From the NCBI GenBank assembly GCA_964495085.1, contig CAZBUK010000043.1, forward strand, positions 1 through 30,517: a stretch of DNA of 30,517 nucleotides, given 5' to 3'. Origin of the DNA: CAZBUK01 sp964495085. GTDB lineage: Bacteria > Bacteroidota > Ignavibacteria > T3Sed10-11. The translations under genes and the position numbers were made by a program. Below are positions 5,092 through 12,801 of the stretch, piece by piece (position 1 is the stretch's first letter; each line of letters begins with the position of its first letter). The notes under the pieces are model-generated. The model was not told where the DNA came from. It did not search any database and saw only the letters and a list, made by a program, of their open reading frames with translations.

Positions 5092-8091
5092 TTATCCTGA
5101 AAGAGGGACGGTAACCTCGACGGTCGTTCCCCGATTTACGACCGATTGGATCGTGCACGTCCCACGTATCTTCTCGGTCCGGTTCCGGATGTTGCCGAGA
5201 CCGTTTCCCGTCTCCCTGGCGCCGACATCGAACCCGACTCCGTAATCCTTTACCGATATCGACAGCAACGGATCCGTATACCGGATAGAGACTTCGATCG
5301 ACGCGCTACCTGAGTACTTTACCGCATTTGTCACGGCTTCTTTCAGTATCAGCAGCAGGTTTCTCCGTATTTCCGGATTTATCCTGATTCTATTCGGATT
5401 ATCGGGATGGGTAAATTCGAGCCTGATGTCCCGGGTTTTGCACATCTCCTGGGCGAACCTCGAGCTTCGCTTGAGCAGGGCCTCGAGCGAATCGTAATTC
5501 GGATTGATTGACCAGACCACGTCGCCCATCGCACCGGAAAGCTCGCGAGAGATCTCGCCGATCCGGTCGACGGATCGCATGTATTCCGATTGATCCGGCG
5601 CATCCGGCGCCGCTGTAGAAGATCCCGTTCTCCGTTCCTCCCCGGTTCTGTATTTCCTGATCATTACCTCGGAGAGCAGGCCGATATGCGTCAGCCCGGC
5701 GCCGATATCGTCGTGCAGGTCAGTCGCGATGGTCGACCGCAGCCGTTCGATCTTCAGCAGCCTCCTCACCCTGAGCTGTTCAAGACCCGCAAGAAGTGCG
5801 ACAAGACAGACAAGACTGAGGATAATGAACCACCATCGTTTCCAGAGTGGAGGAAAGACTGTGAATGCTAAGGTCGCCGGGACGAGGCTCATAGTCGAAT
5901 CCGATGTAACTGCAACGACCTCGAAAACGTACCCGGCGGGGTGGAGCGATCCGTATGTCACAAATCTTCCGGCGATGGGTTCGCTCCACGTTGTATCGAG
6001 TCCTATGAGTCTATACCGGTAGCGTACATTTTTTTCATCCCGGTAGCTGATACCGCTGAAATGGATCACGATAAAATTCTCATCGTGCGAAAATCGGTGC
6101 GACCGAACGGGATCGACCTCCTTCCCGTTTACGCGCAGGCCCGTGATCTCCACAGCGGGCGGATATTCCGTCCTCCGATCACGAGGGTGTTTATAGAAAA
6201 TTATTTCATTGCGCCCGACTGCCCAGATATCGCCGTTATCGGTAATTCCGATCGAACCCGTATAATAACCTTTGAGCCGGTGAATAGCATCGAGTTTTTC
6301 GCCTCCCGGCTCGAGCACATTTATACCGAGCGATGTCGCAATCCACAAACGACCATTGCTGTCTTCTGCAAATCCCCAGACGCCGTTGCTCAGCAGACCG
6401 TCGAGAACGGAGTATGTCCGGACGACCGAGTCTTCCCTGATAACGGCTGCACCGCCGAATCTCGTCCCGATCCATATATCACCGTCGCTCTTCTGGAATA
6501 TTGCGCGAATACCGTTATCGGGAAGTCCGTCGCGTACGGTGTATTTTCTCCGGAATTGCATTCCGTTTTCGTGCTTACTGAATTTCGAAATACCGCCCAC
6601 AAAATCCCCGAACCAGAAGTCCCCGCCCCGATCGTGTAGCAGCACCCGTACGTCCGAGCCGGGCATGCCGTCGCCCGTCGTGTATATCATATGACGGCTT
6701 CCGGCCTCCCGGTCGAATGCAATAACGGTATCCTCCATGAAACACCAGAGCGTATTCTTGTTGTCGATTCGAATGGAACTCGACTTCCCGGGCGGAAAAT
6801 CCACTCCTCCCCGATATTCCTTCATGAGTTCCATCCGCGAGCCGGTATCGTCCGGAATTATTCTATAGTAGCGTATAACATCGATAAAAAGAAGCACCAG
6901 ATTTCCTTCTTTATCGACTGTAATCGAATACGGTTCCCCTTCCAGAGGATGAAAGATATTCGTCCAGGCGCCGGGGGAGGTCTCAAGAATTTCGTAGACG
7001 CCCCCCTCAGCGACAAGATAGAGTCTTCCGTTACCCGGCGTCGCCGCCAGGTAAGGATGTTTGATCGGAAAGAAAGAAATATTTTTATGCGACAGCTTGG
7101 AAAGTCCTCTCGTATAATTTCCAAGCCAGAGGTTGTCCTCCCTGTCGATGAAGCAGTCAGACACCCTGTTATCGATTAATCCGTTCTCCGTTGAATAATG
7201 AATCACGTCGATCCGGTCGCCGTGTATGGACGCGACATATACTCCATTGAAATTATGAGCGATCCAGACGCTTCCCCGGCCGTCAGACACGACCCGGTTC
7301 AGATAGCCGCCGATTGAAACGGAAGCTACGACGGTGAATTCATCCGGCAAATATTCATCAACATATAAAAGCATACCGGACGCAGTTCCGAGCCAGATAT
7401 TACCTTCTTCATCCTTATCGATACAGGAGAGGTAATCGTCCGGGGCAAGTCCGGGATCGAATATCGTAAATTCCCCTGTATGCGAATGGATCTTGAACAG
7501 CCTGTTCCCGATCCCCACCCAGATGTATCGCTGTTCATCGAGATATATAAACGGAACGGGAGTCCGTTCGAAATCATCCAGTACGACGACGGTATCATCG
7601 ACGACCAGGAATAAACCGTCGTTCGTTGCGCACCATACCCTGCCGAGATCGTCTTCGACGGCTTCCAGGACGACGTTCGATGAGAAGCTTTCGTCCAATG
7701 TAACCGGAACAAACGCGTTGTCCGAGAATCTGCACAAACCGCCGCCATGCGTACCCACCCAGAGAGTGCCGGGGTATTTTTTACTACCGGTCACCGACCA
7801 GACATGGTTGACGGGAAGCCCTTCCGAATAACCGTAGTTTGTAAAGGAAACTCCATCGTATTTGGTAATGCCTTCATCGCTTCCCAGCCATATATATCCG
7901 AATGAATCCTGGTAGATGGCGGAGATCCAATTGCTGGGAAGGCCGTCCCGTACGGAGTAATGTTCGAACGGCATGACCTGTGCGGACAGAAATGCCGGGG
8001 AGAGCGTGGAAATGAATATGAATATCCGATAGGTGGTTGTCAATATGAGACGAGAAGAGACTAACCGGAGGGGGTTACATGCCGGACTCAT
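5092..8091 (-). CDS. Reg_prop/Y_Y_Y sensor histidine kinase (HisKA_3 type)
   Basis: The 999-residue protein has an N-terminal signal or anchor (about 10-37) and a long periplasmic region of Reg_prop propeller repeats (about 45-650; motifs such as DGLPSN.I..I..D..G.IW(L/I)GT). A Y_Y_Y domain follows (about 655-745), then one membrane helix at 753-771, a HisKA_3 dimerisation domain with the phospho-acceptor His793 in DLHDDIGAG, and a HATPase_c domain (about 905-999). The ATPase N box is KEAVTNA (917-923), the G1 box DYGVGFD and the G2 box GNGLGN. All catalytic motifs are present, so it should autophosphorylate. HisKA_3 kinases normally pair with NarL/FixJ-type regulators, as the next gene is. 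The start ATG overlaps the upstream gene's TGA as ATGA, indicating translational coupling. The ligand is unknown; in gut Bacteroides related hybrid sensors bind glycan fragments. Confidence 0.95.
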   Translation of the reverse strand: MSPACNPLRLVSSRLILTTTYRIFIFISTLSPAFLSAQVMPFEHYSVRDGLPSNWISAIYQDSFGYIWLGSDEGITKYDGVSFTNYGYSEGLPVNHVWSVTGSKKYPGTLWVGTHGGGLCRFSDNAFVPVTLDESFSSNVVLEAVEDDLGRVWCATNDGLFLVVDDTVVVLDDFERTPVPFIYLDEQRYIWVGIGNRLFKIHSHTGEFTIFDPGLAPDDYLSCIDKDEEGNIWLGTASGMLLYVDEYLPDEFTVVASVSIGGYLNRVVSDGRGSVWIAHNFNGVYVASIHGDRIDVIHYSTENGLIDNRVSDCFIDREDNLWLGNYTRGLSKLSHKNISFFPIKHPYLAATPGNGRLYLVAEGGVYEILETSPGAWTNIFHPLEGEPYSITVDKEGNLVLLFIDVIRYYRIIPDDTGSRMELMKEYRGGVDFPPGKSSSIRIDNKNTLWCFMEDTVIAFDREAGSRHMIYTTGDGMPGSDVRVLLHDRGGDFWFGDFVGGISKFSKHENGMQFRRKYTVRDGLPDNGIRAIFQKSDGDIWIGTRFGGAAVIREDSVVRTYSVLDGLLSNGVWGFAEDSNGRLWIATSLGINVLEPGGEKLDAIHRLKGYYTGSIGITDNGDIWAVGRNEIIFYKHPRDRRTEYPPAVEITGLRVNGKEVDPVRSHRFSHDENFIVIHFSGISYRDEKNVRYRYRLIGLDTTWSEPIAGRFVTYGSLHPAGYVFEVVAVTSDSTMSLVPATLAFTVFPPLWKRWWFIILSLVCLVALLAGLEQLRVRRLLKIERLRSTIATDLHDDIGAGLTHIGLLSEVMIRKYRTGEERRTGSSTAAPDAPDQSEYMRSVDRIGEISRELSGAMGDVVWSINPNYDSLEALLKRSSRFAQEMCKTRDIRLEFTHPDNPNRIRINPEIRRNLLLILKEAVTNAVKYSGSASIEVSIRYTDPLLSISVKDYGVGFDVGARETGNGLGNIRNRTEKIRGTCTIQSVVNRGTTVEVTVPLSG

Positions 8092-8510
8092 TTTAGGGTG
8101 GCGATCTTTCTTTCGATCTCTTCGATATAGATTTCGAAATTCGCCTTCGCGTCGGTTCTGAGCATCTCCCGCCGCTGAGGCGAGCTGTATTCGCGACCGT
8201 ACAGATCCTCTATCAAGGCAACGATATCGTGTATCACATTCTCCTTATCCGCTAGTCCGTACTCCGATCGCACTTTAGCCCACGCATCCCAGAGGGCAAA
8301 GCCCCGTTTCATATATTCATCGTCGGTATACTCAGAGCGCGCATCGCTCGTGATCACCGGTTTCGTATTCAGCCACAGCCGTACGATTCGGTCCACGGCT
8401 GAATCCTGCAATGGTATCGCTGCCGGTCCGATTCCCGCCCGGAGCATGGCTGCACAGACGAGTCCGAGCGCCGCCGCGGCCGACCATATAAGAACTCCTT
8501 TGCGATTCAT
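8088..8510 (-). CDS. Small membrane-anchored protein coupled to the sensor kinase
   Basis: The 140-residue protein has a hydrophobic N-terminal segment (about residues 5-25, GVLIWSAAAALGL...) with a basic MNRK start, so it is a signal anchor or an uncleaved signal. The rest is mostly charged helix with a YTDDEYMKRGFALWDAWAKV stretch. I recognise no family. AGGAGG lies seven bases upstream of the ATG, and the stop overlaps the kinase start as ATGA, so the two are made together. That arrangement, a small anchored protein ahead of a large periplasmic sensor, suggests an accessory or ligand-handling subunit. This is inference from context only. Confidence 0.85.
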   Translation of the reverse strand: MNRKGVLIWSAAAALGLVCAAMLRAGIGPAAIPLQDSAVDRIVRLWLNTKPVITSDARSEYTDDEYMKRGFALWDAWAKVRSEYGLADKENVIHDIVALIEDLYGREYSSPQRREMLRTDAKANFEIYIEEIERKIATLK

Positions 8511-9146
8511 ACCCGTTCCTCCTCACGATAATGCCTCGCATGCCGATTCACGTTCAGGTGGGTATATGAAACAACATCCGAACGGTGTATCCCCCTTCGT
8601 ATAGCGGGTAGTTTACATTCGAATGAAATCGGTTGAACGATTTCGGCAGCATTTCCCGGTTTCAATCAGTTTTTACTGAAAAAGTCACTCCTCGACTCCG
8701 CTCGGAGTGACATACTTGTCATACTGAGCGGGTAGAAGCCTGACATCTCCAGCGACGATTAATTCACCGGCAGGTAACCTCGCAGGATATTAGCGAGATT
8801 GTACATGAATGTCAAGTCGGTACATCACGAATACCGCCTGCCCTGTCATGAAAATCGCTGATAGATACCTGTTTTCGATAAAAATCAATTGAAATCGCCT
8901 GATACTTATCCGCTCCTGTTTGCGTATATGTGTCCGGGTGCTTGAAAAATCCCGGGCGGCAAAACTCCTGCAAAACTCATAACCGACCGAATTATTTCAT
9001 TCTCATCTTCATACTAAACGATCATAAAAATGCTGTTGAAGTGGCTAGGCATGATGCTGGGTGTCGTAGCGGCGGTATTTCTATCCAGCGGAGGAAGACA
9101 TACAGGAGAGAGGTGGGCGGATATCCCGATGCTCTCCGTACACCGC
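8511..9146. other. Intergenic region with a palindromic repeat element
   Basis: These 636 bases hold no credible gene. The plus-strand frames here are shadows extending over the broken minus-strand gene to the right. The part nearest 8511 carries the ribosome-binding site of the coupled small gene. The main structure is an eight-base inverted repeat at 8684-8711. I see no confident promoter or terminator. Confidence 0.6.
8684..8711. repeat. Palindromic intergenic repeat (GTCACTCC ... GGAGTGAC)
   Basis: A perfect eight-base stem encloses the 12-base loop TCGACTCCGCTC. It is followed by a GTCATACTGAGCG stretch and TGACA. Stem and loop resemble the widely scattered 'CTTCGACTCCGCTC ... GTCATTCTGAGCG' intergenic repeats of many draft genomes (recollection, not checked). 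There is no T-run, so it is not an intrinsic terminator. It is more likely a dispersed repeat. Confidence 0.55.
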
Positions 9147-9806
9147 TTACCGTCTCGATTCCGCGCCGAGAGCTTTCCGCAATCCTTCGTTATGATCCTG
9201 CAGTTCTCTGTATCCGTCAACGCATTGCGCGAGCAGCGTGTTATACCCGACGATCAGATTTCTGAGCAAGGTGCTTCCGACGACAGCAGTCGACACAAGT
9301 CTCCCCTCCGACAGATCCATGTGCTCGAAAATGAATGGAGTTGCATAGTCCAGAATATAATCGCTGTACAGCTTTTCCCTGAGCTTTCCCTCCTCGATGC
9401 TCCTGTAGTAGAGAACAATCCATTCCATAAGATCGTAGTCGGAAATAATGCCCAGATTTCCGCTGTTGATGATGGATTCGTCCGTAATCGGCTGCGGCGA
9501 GAACTGACTCATCGACATCATCGAGCCCAGTATCTCCACGGCCTGCTCTGATGTAAGGGCCCCTTTCCTGATCAGATCCGGTCCGGAACGGGATATTTAC
9601 AGAAAATATTCATTCGTCTCGATGACCGAGGCAAGCGAGGACGAGTCGTAGAGAACGTCTTCATATAAGCTCTCCAGAAATTTCCGTTCAAGCTGCGATT
9701 CCAACCTGCTCTCCCGCCATGCATGCAGCATAAACGCTGATGTCACGCCGATGAACACCACGATCAACTCGACGCTATGCTGAAGCCAGTTCACCTTTTT
9801 AAACAT
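9147..9806 (-). pseudogene. DUF6090-like membrane protein gene with an in-frame TAA
   Basis: One reading frame of 220 codons is interrupted only by a TAA at 9597-9599. The first 69 residues carry a single N-terminal membrane helix (VELIVVFIGVTSAFMLHAW) followed by a charged coiled segment. The 149 codons after the stop continue in the same frame as a helical domain (ISRSGPDLIRK... to ...LRKALGAESRR). The layout, a short basic start, one helix, a (R/K)-E-rich segment and a soluble alpha-helical domain, resembles the DUF6090 family of FCB bacteria, usually about 230-250 residues. AGGAGG lies ten bases before the ATG at 9806. A CAA-to-TAA change is the simplest cause. The downstream half has a GTG (9539) but no clear ribosome-binding site, so separate translation is doubtful. 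Confidence 0.75.
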
Positions 9807-9921
9807 ACTGCCGACTCCTCCTGTATACCGGGGTTCTGAATCATTTAATAGCTACAGAAGAGATATATTGACGAGTTCGTTTCTGTATACGTACGTCTGC
9901 CGGGTCAGTTATCGGTCCGTT

Positions 9922-10614
9922 TTATTTCCCGGATGAACGCTCCGTAGTTTCTAAGACGAGCGTGCGGTTGAAATAGATATCGTATTCTTCGTCCGCTTTC
10001 ATATCCATCGTCTTCAATCGATCGAACACGAATCCGTCGATCCGGGCTTCAGATTGCTCGATTATGTGTAGGTTATACCAGCGGAGGAATGCCAGTTCCT
10101 CCTGCCGGGATATTATAATGTATGCTGTTTCCGCGGAATTCCCGTCTCCGGTAGCGAGAATCGATTCCAGCAATCCGTTATACATAGCTTCATGATATTG
10201 AGACCGATCCGGTTCACCGAGCCGGTCGTACGTATATGCATTGTACATATGGGCCGTGATATCGACGAACGCGAATGCGAGAATTGAATCGGATATCAGA
10301 ATCGCATCATCGAAGTCGTCTCTGTATATCGCGGAGCTCAAACGGGAATGCATATCGTCGATCCGGGCAGTATAACGGAAATACTCGCCGGTTTTCGTAT
10401 AGGCCATCCGCAGTGTCAGATAATCCGCCGAGGACTGCGTCCGAATGCTGTCGAGCAACAAATGATAATCCTCCGGGGTCAGCGACGCTGTATACTCAAA
10501 GAGAAAAAAATTTGATCCCTGAGCGGTTTTCGCCTGAACTCCTGTGGGGTAAATCGTTGGGGAATGTATGCTGACAATACTGATTACGACCGAGATGCAT
10601 AGTTCGAAGAGCAT
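9922..10614 (-). CDS. DUF4919 domain-containing protein
   Basis: The 230-residue protein has a short hydrophobic N terminus (FELCISVVISIVSI), a probable signal peptide or anchor. It then follows the DUF4919 pattern: a SLTPEDYHLLLDSI opening, a helical TPR-like middle (AILISDSILAFAFVDITAHMYNA), and the hallmark ILATGDGNSAETAYIIIS near residues 152-169. DUF4919 proteins are small exported or periplasmic proteins of unknown function, common in Bacteroidota and relatives. A GAGG sits about five bases before the ATG. It lies 115 bases upstream of the broken DUF6090-like gene with the same orientation, so the two may share a transcript. The family call rests on my recollection of the motif. Confidence 0.75.
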   Translation of the reverse strand: MLFELCISVVISIVSIHSPTIYPTGVQAKTAQGSNFFLFEYTASLTPEDYHLLLDSIRTQSSADYLTLRMAYTKTGEYFRYTARIDDMHSRLSSAIYRDDFDDAILISDSILAFAFVDITAHMYNAYTYDRLGEPDRSQYHEAMYNGLLESILATGDGNSAETAYIIISRQEELAFLRWYNLHIIEQSEARIDGFVFDRLKTMDMKADEEYDIYFNRTLVLETTERSSGK

Positions 10615-10704
10615 CGTCGCCTCGTTCGTCGGAGGTTCTAAATCGATGAATAAGACATAAAAATAAGCAATCGGTCGCGAGAAAGCAAAGGAAATATGGT
10701 AGGG

Positions 10705-10732
10705 AAAAAAAGGGGCAGCGGACTGCTGCCCC
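10705..10732 (-). terminator. Intrinsic terminator of the DEAD-box helicase gene
   Basis: On the minus strand a perfect eight-base stem (GGGGCAGC with GCTGCCCC, at 10712-10732) closes a five-base loop and is followed at once by seven T residues (10705-10711). It begins 12 bases after the helicase stop codon. This is the clearest intrinsic terminator in the window. Confidence 0.93.
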
Positions 10733-10744
10733 CGGGTAGTGAAC

Positions 10745-12232
10745 TTAACCTTCTAAATTTTTACCGCGTACTTTTTTAAACATCTTCTCTCCCGCGGCAA
10801 TCAACGCCCTCCAGTCGTAGCCGCCCTGGCGTGTATGCTCCGTCTGCTGCACACCTTCGTCTCTGAGTTCCGCTCGACCTCCCGAATTACCGGCCGGTTT
10901 CCGCCGTTTGGGACGAGCTGGCGAACCGTTCGTCGCACGGGATGTTTTAGAGTGGGTGCCGTTCGTGTTGTCTTTACCCGGCCTGCGGTTACCGGGTCTG
11001 GTGTTCCGTCCTTTTTCCGGCACTCCGAGTCGGTTCCGTTCTCGTCGCCGGGTATCTGATACCGAATCCGGCTTTCGTTCCTGTTGAATGGTTTCGGGGA
11101 CGAATGAAGCGGTGAATCCGGGATACGGATGAATGTCGAAACGGCGACCAATGAGCGATTCAATACTTTTGAAATATTTCCGCTCGGACCCGTCGACGAA
11201 CGTAATCGCGTCGCCCGTTATCTCCGCCCGACCCGTTCTACCAATGCGGTGTATATAATCTTCCGCGTACGCAGGCGTATCGTAATTGACAACATGCGAT
11301 ATAGCTTCGACGTCTATTCCGCGCGCCGCAATGTCGGTTGCGACGAGAATCTGGTACCTTCCGCTCTTAAATGCCGCCAGAGCATTTTGCCGCTGCGACT
11401 GGGTACGGTCGGAGTGTATCGCCGTTACGTTGAAGCCTCTTTGCATCAGTTTTTTTCCGATTCGATCCGCTCCCCGCCTGGTTCTGGAGAAAACCAGAAC
11501 GCTCGGCATTGATTCCGTCTTCAGCATATGGGTGAGCAGGTCAAGTTTTTGCGTCTGGGGCACCTTATAAAAATGCTGCGTAATGGTTTCCGCCGGATTG
11601 GTCTGCAGACCGATCTGGATAAACTCGGGTTTGGTCAGAACGCTCTTCGTCAGTTGTTTGATCGAATCGGGCATGGTTGCCGAAAAGAGAAACGTCTGAC
11701 GGATGTCCGGCACGTGCGAGATGATCTTTCTGACATCGTTGATGAATCCCATATCGAACATACGATCGGCTTCATCAAGCACGAGTACCTCCACCTTCGA
11801 GAGATCCACGGTTCGGCGGTTCAGATGATCGAGCAGGCGTCCCGGTGTCGCTACGATTATATCTACACCGCGACGGAGCCGCCGCAGCTGATTCTCCATA
11901 GAGACGCCGCCGTAAACCGACAACGACGAAAAATTCATGAAGCGTCCGACCCCGGAGATAGAATCCTCCACCTGCTGTGCGAGCTCGCGGGTCGGCGTCA
12001 GTATGAGGCCGCGAACCGTGCCCCGCGTCTTGCCCGACATATCGAGGCGCTGCAGCATGGGCAGTACGAATGCGGCTGTTTTCCCCGTACCGGTCTGAGC
12101 GAGACCCACGATATCTCTTCCGGAGAGACCTACCGGTATGGTGCGTAATTGAATCGGCGTCGGGCGTGTGAATCCGGACGCAGCGACTCCCTGCAACAGA
12201 CGGTCGTTCAGACCGAGTTGTGAAAATGACAT
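10745..12232 (-). CDS. rhlE: DEAD-box ATP-dependent RNA helicase (RhlE type)
   Basis: This 495-residue protein unwinds RNA duplexes using ATP; RhlE-type enzymes act in ribosome assembly, RNA turnover and cold adaptation. All superfamily 2 motifs are present: Q motif GFTRPTPIQ (20-28), Walker A AQTGTGKT (45-52), PTRELAQQ, DEAD (153-156), SAT (184-186), ATDIAARGID and HRIGRTGRA. The core ends near residue 375. A basic, low-complexity tail of about 120 residues rich in R, K, G and N follows, as in many RhlE/DeaD proteins, and should bind RNA non-specifically. An AAGGAA precedes the ATG. The 250-base upstream region is monocistronic in layout and a hairpin terminator closes the gene, so it is probably transcribed alone. 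The exact paralogue name (RhlE versus another DEAD-box type) is less certain than the family. Confidence 0.93.
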   Translation of the reverse strand: MSFSQLGLNDRLLQGVAASGFTRPTPIQLRTIPVGLSGRDIVGLAQTGTGKTAAFVLPMLQRLDMSGKTRGTVRGLILTPTRELAQQVEDSISGVGRFMNFSSLSVYGGVSMENQLRRLRRGVDIIVATPGRLLDHLNRRTVDLSKVEVLVLDEADRMFDMGFINDVRKIISHVPDIRQTFLFSATMPDSIKQLTKSVLTKPEFIQIGLQTNPAETITQHFYKVPQTQKLDLLTHMLKTESMPSVLVFSRTRRGADRIGKKLMQRGFNVTAIHSDRTQSQRQNALAAFKSGRYQILVATDIAARGIDVEAISHVVNYDTPAYAEDYIHRIGRTGRAEITGDAITFVDGSERKYFKSIESLIGRRFDIHPYPGFTASFVPETIQQERKPDSVSDTRRRERNRLGVPEKGRNTRPGNRRPGKDNTNGTHSKTSRATNGSPARPKRRKPAGNSGGRAELRDEGVQQTEHTRQGGYDWRALIAAGEKMFKKVRGKNLEG

Positions 12233-12485
12233 ATTGTTCCTTTGTAACTAAAAGTAAAGAGACTCTGCGCTGCGAGTAGAAACCTGAATCTATCGGTGTG
12301 GGAACGTCAAATCGGTGAGAATCACGGTGTGAGTCAATCGCCGCTGCGTAACCTGCACATCCTCCACGTTCATCATCGGATAACGGGTCTCAAAAGTCCG
12401 CTTCCGAAATGAACTGCTTTCGAATGCGGGGCTACAGTTTGTAGCGGAACCAATATACGAAGTTCTAACCGGAATTCCTAACCGC

Positions 12486-12737
12486 TTAATGCAGTCTTTC
12501 GACCTCCGTCGGATTGAACTGGTACAACTCAATCGCTCTTGCTTTTGTCCGGAGGAAGGCCGGTACAACCAGCAGGGCCTCGTTCAGATTCTCCGCATCG
12601 AGGATTATCCATCCGCAATGTTCTCCCGACTTGCATCCCCAGTAGAAATGCGACAGGTACCCGGCCGCGTAAACCTGTTTCAGGGCTTTATTACATTCTC
12701 CCGCATCGTGCGGAGAAATGATCAGATACTGTTTCAA
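12486..12737 (-). CDS. Small conserved Cys-containing protein, TTG start
   Basis: The 83-residue protein starts with MKQYLIISPHDAGECNKAL and has a compact alpha/beta layout with the motif YWGCKSGEHCGW (32-43), giving a Cys-X5-Cys pair next to a His, and a further Cys15. The end, VVPAFLRTKARAIELYQF, resembles small unnamed proteins found singly in many environmental bacteria. A ferredoxin-like fold is possible. The TTG at 12737 is chosen because AAAGGAG lies nine bases upstream and no ATG or GTG fits. A 7-8-base inverted repeat sits just before that ribosome-binding site. It lies 64 bases after the receiver-reductase fusion on the same strand, so co-transcription is likely. Metal or redox function is only suggested by the Cys/His spacing. 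Confidence 0.82.
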   Translation of the reverse strand: MKQYLIISPHDAGECNKALKQVYAAGYLSHFYWGCKSGEHCGWIILDAENLNEALLVVPAFLRTKARAIELYQFNPTEVERLH

Positions 12738-12761
12738 AATCGAAGACTCCTTTCATGAGGC

Positions 12762-12779
12762 GTCCGGAACATTCCGGAC
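12762..12779. promoter_or_regulatory. Inverted repeat ahead of the TTG-start gene
   Basis: GTCCGGAA and TTCCGGAC are perfect eight-base inverted arms separated by only CA. As RNA this can fold as a seven-pair stem with a four-base loop. It ends about eight bases before the AAAGGAG site of the small Cys protein and about 25 bases before its start codon. No U-run follows, so an operator or a translational or processing hairpin fits better than a terminator. Confidence 0.45.
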
Positions 12780-12801
12780 ATGTATATACCGGCTTTATTC
12801 G

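Noticed and set aside
9030..9551. A 173-codon plus-strand frame opposite the broken DUF6090-like gene
   Set aside because: The minus-strand frame has the membrane helix, family-like layout and ribosome-binding site; the plus frame is its shadow.
9597..9599. Stop codon recoding (selenocysteine or pyrrolysine)
   Set aside because: The codon is TAA, not TGA or TAG, and no downstream stem was seen.
12290..12568. A 92-codon minus-strand frame overlapping the small Cys protein
   Set aside because: It overlaps the better-supported TTG-start gene in another frame and has no ribosome-binding site.
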